A DNA stretch of 64,000 nucleotides from Rhizophagus clarus (lineage: Eukaryota > Glomeromycota > Glomeromycetes > Glomerales > Glomeraceae), in the NCBI GenBank assembly GCA_015698045.1, contig BLAL01000044.1, positions 1,270,501 through 1,334,500 on the forward strand, read 5' to 3'. Below are positions 24,307-35,271 of the stretch, in pieces. The notes under the pieces are model-generated. The model saw only the letters and a list, made by a program, of their open reading frames with translations, was not told where the DNA came from and made no database searches. Made by a program: the position numbers and the translations under genes. How positions within the stretch are numbered: the first letter of the stretch is position 1; each line of letters opens with the position of its first letter.

Positions 24307-26933
24307 AGTGAGCAAGAGTCTTGAAAGAAAGTACAGTGAGTTATGCGAGATGTATAAAAAAAGACTATTTAATAGTTACGCAATTTTTAGTCATAAAGTT
24401 AATAAAATTAACTCATGAGAAAGGTAACACAGGTCTAATCATTTGAAGTCGTGTAAACACACGGTGCGGCATCAGGTTAATGACGGAGGCCACTTTCTCG
24501 GTTAAAAACAATTCTCAATCGTTCGCTTAAACGTAGGATGAGTAAATGATAAATATCAGTATAATTAAAACTTAACAGAGCTAAATATGTAACTAAATAT
24601 GTACGACTTACCTAACGAATATAGTTAGCAGTATTCGAAATCCTAACATCCTAAACTTTATTTAGATAATTTTTTTTTTATTATACATTATTTGGCAAAT
24701 AAACGATTATCGCGTTAAGTGATTAATTCACTCTTAATTGCTTGAAATATAAAGGTGGATAAAAATCAATTTTTTTTTATATGTTTCATTGATATTGATC
24801 ATGTTGTACATGTTGAATATCATTAGAACCGATCATGATATCAGAAGTTAATGAAATAATCTGTTTTGCATCTCAACGATATGATTAATATCTTACCCAA
24901 TGATCATGTTCTCACAATATCATATAATTGGAGAAAACGCTCTATCATTTGGTCCTTGCTAGCATATTTGGCACATGGTCAGTTATATTACATTATGCAT
25001 TCACTATAAACGTATTCTTTTATTAAAAGGTCGTACGATATTAATATTAAATTGTTTAGTACGTAAATATGATAGACAAAAGTGAATGTGAAGTTTTTAT
25101 TCGTCATTCTAGGTTTTCTCCTTTGAAATAAAAGTATAGCGGTCAATTTATTTTCGGATATAACTTATCAGCACAATCCATAAATCAATAATCAAAAATC
25201 AAAATATTTATATTTCTCCTAGCAATAAAAGTGCAAATCATTTATTACAGTATGCATATAAACGGAAATTAATTCTAAGCCAATAAAATTAAAAATTCTC
25301 GCATAACTTTTGAATTAAGAATAAAAAAAAATCTCAGGTTCACGCAGATGTGAAAAGAATTAAAGTTTCATTCATGTACGCAATTCATATCTTCATAAAT
25401 TGGGTATGTCTATGTTGAAAAAAAGAAAAAATATTTTTTCAGTATTATTAAGATATATTTTTTTGAACCTATCGTGTTCTCGACGTAATTCGAAGATCTT
25501 TACGTCATATCCCAAAATAAAACTCACGCGAACATATTATGTACATCGTTGTACAGGTTGTCTTTACGAGCAAGTTACTTGTAAAAGTAACACTAAATAG
25601 CACACCAATTATTCGTATCTCTTAATTTTTTACACAACAGGTTAATTTAAATTTTTCGACATACTTAATCATTCTTCATCAAAATATTTACTAATAAACA
25701 ATAAATAAATATATAAATTTAGTGGTTTAGAACTTATTTGAATTTTTTTTGATAAATTTCTCTCATATTGTTTGGATCTTCACGCAGTAAAAATAAAGGA
25801 ATTTCATATTAGTTTATTTGTTTAGGCTCAATTTTAAGAGATAAATGATCTGTTAATGGATTTAACTTTGAATAAGCTGACTGGTAAAGAACAGGTGTTA
25901 CAAAAAAAAATTGAACACGCACGTACAAAATTTCAAATTCAAGCCAATCTACAAATAAATGCTACATAAAGATACGAGACTAGTGTGGATACACACATAT
26001 TAATTAAACATTAAAATTAATAATTTTTGTTTTTTTTCATTAATATTTTTTTTCCTCATTTATATCAACGAGAAGATTTTCTTTTTTCATTCTTTCCTTT
26101 AATTTCCGTATGTTTTAATCTGTTGTTTTTGTCATAAAAATGTGTTTTTTATGTTGATAATAAAAAATCTTTTGTGCAAAAACTTAATATTAAGCTCCAT
26201 TTCTTAATTTCCTTTTTTTTTTTTTTGAAAATAATAAAAAGGTGAGATCTGTTACATCTTTCCCTTTGAAACAACCTTTTTTCCCTTGTTTTACCCTTCT
26301 TTGTTATTCCTTATTCTCGCTATAATCACTTGTACGATTATTTCGTATGACGTCTTTTGTTTTGGCTGGTCCCGTATCCTTTTATTCTTATTTCGAATGA
26401 ATTTTATTTTTATTTCTTTGTTATAACTTGGAAAATAATTTTGTAATCATATTTTTAAATCGAAGATAAGAAAAGAGAGATAAAGAATAATAATACATGA
26501 TGTTACTGAGGAAATTTTTACTAACAAATTTAATAGATTTAATAGATTTAATAGATTAAAGATTTTTAAAGATTTATTATTTTTTTTTTTTACTTTTTCT
26601 TTTCTTTTCTTTTTGAAAATGATTAAAACATACACAATGTTTGACGTTATTTTTATTATTCCTTAACCAATTTAATTTATTCATAATTATAGACAATTTT
26701 TTTTATGATTTGAAGAAAAAGAAAAACGAAAAAACATTAATCACAACTCCAACTGTTGTCTTTTTTAAAAAAGAAAAAAAAAAAAAACTTTTTTTTTTTC
26801 ACTTCCTTCCTTCCTTCCTTTGTCAGGTACGTCAAAATGGTTTTTGATCTTGTGCGGCGCAGCATTTTTAACATATTGTATAATAATCATTTTCTTTTTA
26901 TGATTCAGAGGTAAATAAAAGAGAAGTTTGATT
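24307..26933. other. 2.6-kb intergenic region upstream of the disordered-protein gene
   Basis: No supported gene. A pyrimidine-rich stretch near 26795-26830 ending in TTGTCAGGTACG resembles a splice acceptor next to a donor and may mark a 5' UTR exon boundary for the gene starting at 26934. A triple ATTTAATAG-type repeat occurs near 26525-26560. Confidence 0.4.
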
Positions 26934-29810
26934 ATGTCCATTAAATCAAATGAAGTTGTTAGTCGATATTATAGTGCTAGTGAATTAAATAATGTAATAA
27001 TTGATAATGATATCTCTACAACACCACCTTCTACAAATACAAATTCATTAGTAAGATATACTACATGTGAATTGGTTTGGAATGACTTTGATGATAATAC
27101 TTTAAGTCAACAAGAAATTCAAAATAATAATTCAAATATTATTTCAATAGATAATATAGATAATACTAATAAGAATAATACTACTAATGATTCAACATGG
27201 TCGGCACCGGATTCTCCTTTACCAGAAAGATCATCATCTGCAATGGATAATAGAAGAGAAGGTGGAATTTTTGTTACTACTGTAGTTGAAGTGAGTCAAA
27301 GTGACAATAATAATTCTTCTCAATTAAATACTCAGAAATTGGACGATCAATCAGCACAAATTTTGGAATTTAAAAAATCTTCGCATAAAAATCCTCATTC
27401 AATAAATAATAATTCTCAATCAGATAAACGTCGTGTTGCTTTAAGTAATAATAATAATATAAATAATATTCAAAGAAAGAATTTTCAACAAAGAAAGAAT
27501 TCTCAAAAAGTTAAAAAACAGAATTCAATTAAAAAAGATAGGAGGAAAAGTCAAAATTCTATCATACTAAATGGTAAATTTACTTCTTCAAGATTACAAA
27601 AATCTCCTTCCGTAAAACGTGTTATTCAATTAAAACGTTCAACACAAGTTATAAAAAAAGTACGTCATCAATTAGAATATGCTCATACTTCAAATCCCAT
27701 ATCAAATAATGACCCAACTGATATGGAAGCGGATTTACCTCCTTTAAACGATCAAGGTTTTCCATGGTTACCTGGTTCAGTTAATCCTCCAAGATTAATT
27801 CATGCTTCCCTCATACCTTTACCTCAAAAAACTTCTAATATAAGTCATACAAAGAATTCATCTATACAAATAGATAAAACTTCAAAATTATTTTTTAATA
27901 CTAGAAATCCGTTCTCTAGTTTAATACCTTCTAATCCTACAAAGGTGTCTCAAGCTGAAGAAGAACAAGAATTACCAACACAAGAAGTTAATCAAGGAAA
28001 TCGTGCATCTCAGATATTTAGAAGAAGATTATTGGAACAAAGTTTAGCTATGTCATTTGGTGAATTAGCGTATAACAATTCTTTACAAAGTCAACAAAGA
28101 TCTATAATACGCAAAAAAACGAGAAAAGGTAGTAATGCAAGACTTGAAGATAGGGAAGCAAGAAGAGAAAGACGAAGAAAAGAAAGAGGAGAAAAAAAGA
28201 TAGAAGCTGAAAGTTCAAATAAGGATGATGAACCATTAAATGATAATGATCAAATGAAAGGTAATGAAGAAAAAACCGGAACAAATAAATCTGTTGCAAT
28301 GTCAAAAATAATAGATTCTGATAAATTAGAAAAAATTGTGGTCGATGAAATTAAGAAAAGAGAAACATTGATTTATCCACAACCCCCTTTAAGACGTAAA
28401 ACATATGAAAATATCATACCTCCCGATCGAAATATGACACAAAAGACATCATCTTTGCCACAACCACCATTAAGACGTAAAACAAATGAAAATATAATGC
28501 CTCTTAATTCATCAATTTCAACCGAACAACCACCTTTTCCTACTCATTTATCAGCACTTCGAAAGACTTCATTAACAGAAGGAAATAAATTACATGTTGG
28601 ATCATCTACATATTCAGCGAATTCTGTGACTACAACCCCTTCTGAGGAATTAGAAAATATTTTAAAACCAATGATTGATAATAATGAAGATATAAAAAAC
28701 GATGATGATTATGAAATAGTTCCAGAGAATCGTCCAACTTCTCCCACAACATCAAGATATAGACTTGGAATGGGTCTTTTTGGTTTATTCAACAAACGTG
28801 AACAATCGAATCAATCAACACATTCTTCATCAACTACAAACTTCCCATTATCTCCAAAATCACCAAAACCTCCATCAAACTTATCAAAATCACCGAAATC
28901 TCCAACAAATTTTTCCTTTTTACCTCGATCACCAAAATCGCCATTGAAATCTCCATCAAGCTTATCTTCATTTTTACCACGATATTCACGACCATCATCA
29001 CCAAATCCTTCTACTTCTCCTCCATTATCATCTCGAACATCACAATTATCTAATCCAAATAATTCACAAACATCTAAATCATCCCGAACAACAATAACAT
29101 CATCATCATCATCAAATACTAGAATATCAAGTTCTTCAACATCAAATAATGTATTGTCTCCAAATCCGTCGAAGTCACGACCAGCACCATTGAAATCACG
29201 ACCATTGACACCAAATTTGCAAATTTCTCAACATTCACCTATATCACAAAAGACTTTTTCATTGCCATCATCACCTATTTCTCCAAAAAGTTTATCAAGG
29301 CCATTAAGTCCATTAAAAAGTCCAATAAATCCATCCAAATTACTGCGCCCTGGTTATACGCGTCATCACACGACGCCAGTTGTAAATCCATCAACAGAAA
29401 GTACGACAAAAGATGATGAAAGATTACGAAAAATGCAAAAACTTGAAGCAATTATAGCAGAAACAGAAGCAAGTAATAAAAATACATCAAAGAATACACG
29501 TCCAAATAAAATACGTGCATTTAAAACCGCAATGAAAACGACAACAACTGCGACGTCACCACCATCAGCAATACCAGTTCCAGCTATAACTAATTCTGTT
29601 AAAAGAAATTTTACAAATGATACATCATCAAACACGATAGATGGCAATAATGGAGATGAGAGAAAGATGAGTTCACAAAGTGAAAAAATAATAAGGAATT
29701 CATCCAATTCTGATACAATACATTTTAATCCTAAAGAAAATACTAGTCGAAATGTAATTGGAGAGGATGGTGTTATAAGAGTTACTTTAACTCCTGCTGT
29801 TTGCCGATGA
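26934..29810 (+). CDS. Large Ser/Pro/Asn-rich disordered protein with SH3-ligand motifs
   Basis: A single uninterrupted exon of 958 aa from the ATG at 26934. I do not recognise a folded domain. The first half is Asn/Ser-rich with basic patches. A short conserved-looking block, ADLPPLNDQGFPWLPG, follows, then a charged Arg/Glu/Lys helix at about residues 400-430. A PQPPLRRKT motif occurs twice (about residues 480 and 506), each matching a class II SH3 ligand (PxxPxR). Residues about 640-810 carry dozens of SP sites (SPKSPK, PSSPISPKS), possible CDK/MAPK targets. The C-terminus ends VIRVTLTPAVCR. This suggests a phosphoregulated scaffold, perhaps in polarity or cytoskeletal signalling, but that is inference. 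It is unusual here for having no intron across nearly 2.9 kb. Confidence 0.85.
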   Translation: MSIKSNEVVSRYYSASELNNVIIDNDISTTPPSTNTNSLVRYTTCELVWNDFDDNTLSQQEIQNNNSNIISIDNIDNTNKNNTTNDSTWSAPDSPLPERSSSAMDNRREGGIFVTTVVEVSQSDNNNSSQLNTQKLDDQSAQILEFKKSSHKNPHSINNNSQSDKRRVALSNNNNINNIQRKNFQQRKNSQKVKKQNSIKKDRRKSQNSIILNGKFTSSRLQKSPSVKRVIQLKRSTQVIKKVRHQLEYAHTSNPISNNDPTDMEADLPPLNDQGFPWLPGSVNPPRLIHASLIPLPQKTSNISHTKNSSIQIDKTSKLFFNTRNPFSSLIPSNPTKVSQAEEEQELPTQEVNQGNRASQIFRRRLLEQSLAMSFGELAYNNSLQSQQRSIIRKKTRKGSNARLEDREARRERRRKERGEKKIEAESSNKDDEPLNDNDQMKGNEEKTGTNKSVAMSKIIDSDKLEKIVVDEIKKRETLIYPQPPLRRKTYENIIPPDRNMTQKTSSLPQPPLRRKTNENIMPLNSSISTEQPPFPTHLSALRKTSLTEGNKLHVGSSTYSANSVTTTPSEELENILKPMIDNNEDIKNDDDYEIVPENRPTSPTTSRYRLGMGLFGLFNKREQSNQSTHSSSTTNFPLSPKSPKPPSNLSKSPKSPTNFSFLPRSPKSPLKSPSSLSSFLPRYSRPSSPNPSTSPPLSSRTSQLSNPNNSQTSKSSRTTITSSSSSNTRISSSSTSNNVLSPNPSKSRPAPLKSRPLTPNLQISQHSPISQKTFSLPSSPISPKSLSRPLSPLKSPINPSKLLRPGYTRHHTTPVVNPSTESTTKDDERLRKMQKLEAIIAETEASNKNTSKNTRPNKIRAFKTAMKTTTTATSPPSAIPVPAITNSVKRNFTNDTSSNTIDGNNGDERKMSSQSEKIIRNSSNSDTIHFNPKENTSRNVIGEDGVIRVTLTPAVCR

Positions 29811-30677
29811 TAAAAAGCATTTTGTATAATAATGAAATAATTTGTATTTAATTTTTTTTTCTCTCTTTTTTTTTTTTTTTTTTCTTGAGTTGATACTGGA
29901 TTGGGTTATACAATTTTTATTCATATATTACATTCATTTTCCTTTATATATATAAAAACCACAGAGGATATTCTCTATTTAACTATTTCTCACTTTTACC
30001 AAAAAAATGCAATAATTTGTAAAAATTAGTTACAAGAGGTAGATATTAAATATTAAACATTTTTTGTTTTAAGTGAGCTGGTATTTTAAAAAAATTTTTT
30101 TTTTTTTATTAATTAATAATTTAATATAATAGCTAATACTTATTTTTTTTTTTTTAATTATTAAACAATAACTTTAATGTTAATATATAAATATATTCAT
30201 GTTGTGTATGCTAATGCTTATATTATTCTGTGTTGAATTTGTTGGAATCTCGAAGCACTATTTAATATAATATAAATGCCTTATAAATTTAAATAAGCTG
30301 AAATTTTATTAACGTAATTCACCTTCCTTCTTTGATTATAATAATACATATATACATAACTGATACATAACACTTCACTTTTTCAAAAAGAAAAAAGGAA
30401 TAAATAAACCAAAGAGGGACTAGGGAGAGGGTGTTCGTTGAAATATCTTTTATATCTTTTTCAAAAACAATCACTTTACTGCTTCTTTTATTTTATTGTT
30501 TTTAAAATATTGTTATCGCTCATTATTATAAAATTTTTCCCATTTTCATGAATACATCATACCATGATAAATTATAGAAGGCGTCTTCTGATCTTTATTA
30601 CTTTTTATCAGAATCATGAGGAGGAAAAGTTTTTTTTCCGGATTTTCACGTCCCAATCAAAAATTCATTCATTTTAT
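29811..30677. other. Intergenic region between converging genes
   Basis: AT-rich 3' flanks of the disordered-protein gene (+) and the C1orf109-like gene (-). A poly-T run lies at 29869-29883. No gene seen. Confidence 0.4.
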
Positions 30678-31613
30678 TCATTTTATAATAGAACCAAATT
30701 CTTTAACCCTCCTCCAAATTTTAATCCTATCACACATTTCTTCTTCTATTTCAAATAGCAAATAAGGTTGAGCGGCCCATCTTTCACCAATTAATTTAAC
30801 ACTACTTATTCCACCATTTAACCCGCTTTCTCCGTCGTCATCATCATCATTATTAAAATCATCCTTATGATCCTTATGATCAATATTAAAACATCCACCA
30901 AAAATCAAATTTTTTTTATAACATAATTCTTTTTCATACATTTCAACAATACGAACTATGTAAAGATTTGACGTGATAATTGGTATATCAGCTATATCTT
31001 CTGGATTTTCAAAATTATCGAGTAAATTAATTTTTTTTTTTTGAGGATTTAAAGTTGATTTATTTGAAGATTTTTGTGATTTAGAATGTTGTTGTTTTGA
31101 TTTCTTTTTCTTAGAAGACTGTTTTGTCGTCGTCGTCGTCGTTGTCGTTGTCGTCATCGAAGAAGTTGATGTGGTAGTGGAATTTAAAGAAGGCGAGGAT
31201 GAAATTGTTTGACTTGAATTAATTAATTTATTACTTTGATTTAATATATTTTTCATTGAATTAACAATTTCTTCGAATTCTTGTAAAACCAAATGAATTT
31301 TTGTTAATACTTCTTCAATTTCAAGAGATTGTTTATAAATTAATAAAGATAAAGATTGTGGTTGTAAAAACAAAGGAATATTTTTGTTAAAAGAGATTGA
31401 TGAGGAGGGTACTAAATTTGAATTATCAACATGAAATGATTTAACCATCTTATTATTATTATTTGAGCTCAGTAATAAATCTGTTTCTTTTCTTTGTGTC
31501 AATATATTTATTAAAGAAGAGAAATATTTACAAGAATTAGAATGTATTGTAGACCAATCTTTACAAAAATTATCAAGACGTATTAAATGTGTAATGTGAT
31601 TTGGTGTCGACAT
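30678..31613 (-). CDS. C1orf109/AIRIM-like (CK2S family) protein
   Basis: Single exon, 311 aa. The N-terminus (NFCKDWSTIHSNSCKYFSSL, then SLEIEEVLTKIHLVLQEFEEI) is helical. The middle is a low-complexity Ser/Thr/Lys linker including ten Thr in a row. The C-terminal part reads IVRIVEMYEKELCYKKNLI and, after an Asp-rich loop, ERWAAQPYLLFEIEEEM. The spacing of a W-containing N-terminal helix pair, a MYxxEL-type helix and a final W-x-x-QPY segment matches my recollection of the C1orf109/AIRIM family, part of the 55LCC AAA-ATPase complex in ribosome biogenesis and replisome maintenance. The match is by eye and distant. An uncharacterised fungal coiled-coil protein is the alternative. Confidence 0.6.
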   Translation of the reverse strand: MSTPNHITHLIRLDNFCKDWSTIHSNSCKYFSSLINILTQRKETDLLLSSNNNNKMVKSFHVDNSNLVPSSSISFNKNIPLFLQPQSLSLLIYKQSLEIEEVLTKIHLVLQEFEEIVNSMKNILNQSNKLINSSQTISSSPSLNSTTTSTSSMTTTTTTTTTTKQSSKKKKSKQQHSKSQKSSNKSTLNPQKKKINLLDNFENPEDIADIPIITSNLYIVRIVEMYEKELCYKKNLIFGGCFNIDHKDHKDDFNNDDDDDGESGLNGGISSVKLIGERWAAQPYLLFEIEEEMCDRIKIWRRVKEFGSIIK

Positions 31614-31856
31614 TATTATTAATATTTTTTTTTTAAAAAAAGAAAAAAAAAGAAAAAAAAAATTGTGGGAATGTGGGAATTAACCGATAAGGTCATTCAT
31701 TTATCGACAATTATGATCAGTCATATACAGATATGCATAAATTTGATTTACCAAAAAAAGAATAAATTCAGATCTACAAATCTTTTTTTTTTTTCTTTTT
31801 TCTTCTTTTTTTTTTTTTATTATCTCACATATCATGGATTATTCGAAATTAATATA

Positions 31857-33427
31857 ATGAAAGGAACAAATATCGAAAATTCTAAGAGAATTTTACCATC
31901 ATCAGAGGATGATGAATTTAAAACTTCATCGTTATTAAAAAGAAAAAAAAATGGATTAAAAAAAGATGATCAAAATAATAAAGTTATTATCGTTGATAAT
32001 AAAATGATGATTTTGAAAGGTAATCATCCTTGGAAATGTACTTTCGAAGGATGTGATAAAAAATTCAAATTTCGTTGTAGACTTAAAAAACATGAGTTAA
32101 CACATTCTGAGGAGGTAACTTAACATTATTTGAAAGTGATAATTAATTAATTAAAATTTAATTAAAAAAAAATCCTTATTTTTTGATTTTAGAGATCTTT
32201 TAAGTGTCCTGAAATAGGATGCGGGAAATCCTATAGACGTATAGATCATTTGCGTATGCATTCTATAGTACATAGCGAAGATAACAAACCTTTTAAATGT
32301 CCAATGGAAGGGTGTGAATCAAAATTTTCACATAAACATCACCTATCGAGACATAAAAAAGAACAACATGATGTTGAAAAACCTTTCAGGGTATCAAAAT
32401 CTTGTTTAGATTCTTTTTTTATTATTAATATATTTATTTCATTCGATGTTCTAAGAATTATTTTAATAGTGTTATGTACAGGATTGTAATCAGTCTTTTA
32501 CGCAAGATTATTTGTTAAGAAATCATGTAACTATACATACAGGAAAAAAGCCTTACCCTTGTGAGCATCCAGGATGTACGAAAAGTTTTTCTTCTTCCAC
32601 AAAATTAAGAGATCATGGGCAGGTGCATTCTGGTAATATTAATTAATAGATTCTCGAGATTATCTTCTTGAAATTCGAATTTAAAAAACAAAAAAAAAAA
32701 AAAAAAAAAATACTTTAGAGCAAAAACGTTGGCGATGTGCGTTTCAAGGATGTACACAAGATTTTCAAAAATATCATCAATTATGTAAACATTTACGTCA
32801 GGATCATAAACCAATGTGCGAGATATGTAGTCAAAAAGTCAAGGATTTCAAACAATTGAGACTTCACATGAAAACACATGATCCTAATCGTTTATTATTT
32901 CCTTGTAGTTGGGAAGGTTGTGATAAATATTATTCCAGTGTAAGTAAAACATTTGATGATTAAATTCTGTTCAACCAATTGACTTATTTCTGTCGGTTTA
33001 TTTTTTCAGATTAAATCGCTTAATGTTCACACAAAAGTAACGCATAAAAATGTTCGTCCTTTCGTCTGTGTAGTTCCCGGTTGTGAGATGACTTTTGCTT
33101 ATAAAAATGTTTTAACAAATCATATTAAAGTCATTCATGAGGTAATTTTAGTATTTATAATATTGTTTACATTCTTTAGTATTTAATCTAAAGAAAGATT
33201 TTATTATTTTCGGACGAAAATAGCAATGTCAACCTCGTAAAGCTCATAAACCGAACAACGAGATTAAATTAAACAAACAAGTTACGGATATAGAACATCT
33301 TACAGGTTATGGTTACGAGAGAGGTAGAAACATAAAATGTACAATTGAAGATTGTAAATATTTATTTAAAAGAAATTATGATCTTGAAAGGCATTTGAAA
33401 AGTTTTCACAAAGATTTATTAAACTAA
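31857..33427 (+). CDS. TFIIIA-like C2H2 zinc finger protein, ten fingers
   Basis: Six exons: 31857-32114, 32193-32390, 32470-32632, 32719-32939, 33010-33141, 33224-33427 (391 aa, frame closed). The acceptor at 32469 was chosen because it restores the first cysteine of finger 4 (CYVQDC); the next AG would delete it. Fingers mostly have the TFIIIA form CxxxxC...HxxxH, for example CTFEGC, CPMEGC, CEHPGC, CAFQGC, CSWEGC. One short CEIC finger near residue 245 is characteristic of TFIIIA. A spacer of about 40 residues precedes finger 10. TFIIIA binds the 5S rRNA gene internal control region and 5S rRNA to start RNA polymerase III transcription; the S. pombe protein also has ten fingers. A different multi-finger regulator cannot be ruled out. 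Confidence 0.8.
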
Positions 33428-34467
33428 AGAGAGGACATTATATGATACAATAAGACGTAAATACAGTAGCTGGTAGTACTGAAATAGAGTTATGGATCAC
33501 GTTATCTCAATTCTTCATTCCGTAATCTAAAAATAATAAAAAAAATACACCAAATAAAAATTTCGGTTAAATTATTATGCCTTATTCGGTATATCTAGTA
33601 TCTTTCGGACAACAACAAAATTTTTTCCGCTTCTTGGCGATTTTTTACGTTTGTTTCTTTCCCATTCCTCTTTTTATTATTATTATTTTATTATTATTTT
33701 TACGTAAATGGGTTGAATTAATCTTAAAGAAAAATTTAAACGGAACAATATGAATATTTTTCTTTGCGAATTATAATTAATGCAAGATAAATATACAATA
33801 TTTCATTCCGTAAATAAAATTCTAGAAAAAGTTAGATGAAGTCTTTCTTTATTTACACTAAAAAGAATTTCAGTTCCAAAAATGCTTATAATAATAATAC
33901 GTAAATGTAGGTTCTCTTGAACATCCCTTACCTCAAAAGTACTAATTAATTTGTGATTGTCATCTATAGCAAAGTATTAAAGTTCAAAGCGTTACATTTA
34001 TGATGTAAGAATTCCGAAAGAAATTCACTTTAAAATCCATTACTTTTAGTTGACGATATTTTTATGATCTAAAATATTTGATTTTATTATTACTTAAATT
34101 GTAAATAATTTTTTAAAATTTATTATTGAGGCGTTGTTATGCAATGTTTGGGTGGCAGGCGGCTTTGGTTCCCGTTTTATTAGTATTGTTACGATCCATT
34201 TAGTGTTACGATCGGATAATCCGTCTTTATCTGTAGTTTTAATTTATTGATTAATGCAACACTACCTTAGTATAGTATTTATTTATATATGCTTCTATAC
34301 TTAATATGTATTTGAATGAAATCGCAAAAGTAAATTTGTTAATTGAAATCCTTTATTAATATTTTAAATTAATTAAATTCTTTATCTATCTATTATTTAC
34401 TTATATTATAACACAATTGTTCTTAATAACTTCACTTTTAACTACAAAATTATACATATTCTGTTTA
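33428..34467. other. Intergenic region between converging genes
   Basis: AT-rich flank with no ORF that I can support. It contains the 3' UTRs of the TFIIIA-like gene (+) and the VC0807-like gene (-). Confidence 0.4.
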
Positions 34468-35271
34468 TTATACTGAAGTTTGATTAGCATTAGCTCGTAT
34501 ATCTTCGGTAATTATTTTTGTACACCGTTTTTTAAACCGTTTAGAGTAAAGGACGTTTATTAGAATCAATACACCTAACCAAGAGTAAGTTACTATGTTT
34601 GTCCACATAACGGCACTGTCAGTTGTTGGAGCTTTGAAAACAATTATAGCACGAGCAGGAACTTCAAGAAGTAAACCAACTCCCCAAAGAATTGTCAAAA
34701 AGTAAAATCCGCGTCGAAACACGGCATATTTTTCCCAATACAATTCCCAACGTTGTGTGGTATCTTCTGATAAACCTGAATTTCTTCTTTGTGTAGGTGT
34801 ATAACCAAAGGATCCACCAGTTTGCATATCTTTAGCAAAATAATATATAATTGGTCGCATTTGGAAAGTACCATACTTAATTGGGATCAAAGTAAGGAGG
34901 AATGTTAAACCGATAGTACCGGTAATTGTTGATTCTCGTAGTAAATAAATTCGTGTATCGTTTTTTAATGATGACACTATGGCACTGACGATAAAACTGA
35001 TGATTATTATTGCTCCCAAAATATCAATTCGTCTTTTACTTATAATTCCATAAACAACAACAAGAAATGGTGGAACACCTGATATAATAAGTGCCCAAAT
35101 ATCTTTTATATAGTTTTTAAGAACATAATAGAGGATAAGTGGTAAAGCAATTTCAAAGAATAACATCGTTCCAATTCTTAGTAAAATCATTAATTTTTCT
35201 TTTTTGGTCGGTTCTACTTTATGACTTGGTAATATAGGTGCTGGGGAAGAATGTCCACCTTCGTTTGACAT
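34468..35271 (-). CDS. VC0807-family integral membrane protein
   Basis: Single exon, 267 aa from the ATG at 35271. After a short hydrophilic N-terminus (about 28 residues) there are six likely membrane helices: IGTMLFFEIALPLILYYVL, WALIISGVPPFLVVVYGII, LGAIIIISFIVSAIVSSL, TGTIGLTFLLTLIPI, GFYFLTILWGVGLLLEV and MWTNIVTYSWLGVLILINV. The ALIISGVPP, SKRRID and GTIGL blocks match the VC0807 family found in bacteria and many fungi. The biochemical function of that family is not established. A Ser/Thr-rich loop between helices 4 and 5 could be phosphorylated. Confidence 0.8.
   Translation of the reverse strand: MSNEGGHSSPAPILPSHKVEPTKKEKLMILLRIGTMLFFEIALPLILYYVLKNYIKDIWALIISGVPPFLVVVYGIISKRRIDILGAIIIISFIVSAIVSSLKNDTRIYLLRESTITGTIGLTFLLTLIPIKYGTFQMRPIIYYFAKDMQTGGSFGYTPTQRRNSGLSEDTTQRWELYWEKYAVFRRGFYFLTILWGVGLLLEVPARAIIVFKAPTTDSAVMWTNIVTYSWLGVLILINVLYSKRFKKRCTKIITEDIRANANQTSV

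Noticed and set aside
25400-25600. Plus-strand ORF of 66 codons
   Set aside because: No ATG start at the frame opening, no splice partners and no recognisable motif.
29366-29707. Minus-strand ORF of 113 codons
   Set aside because: Shadow of the disordered-protein gene, with no start context or motifs.
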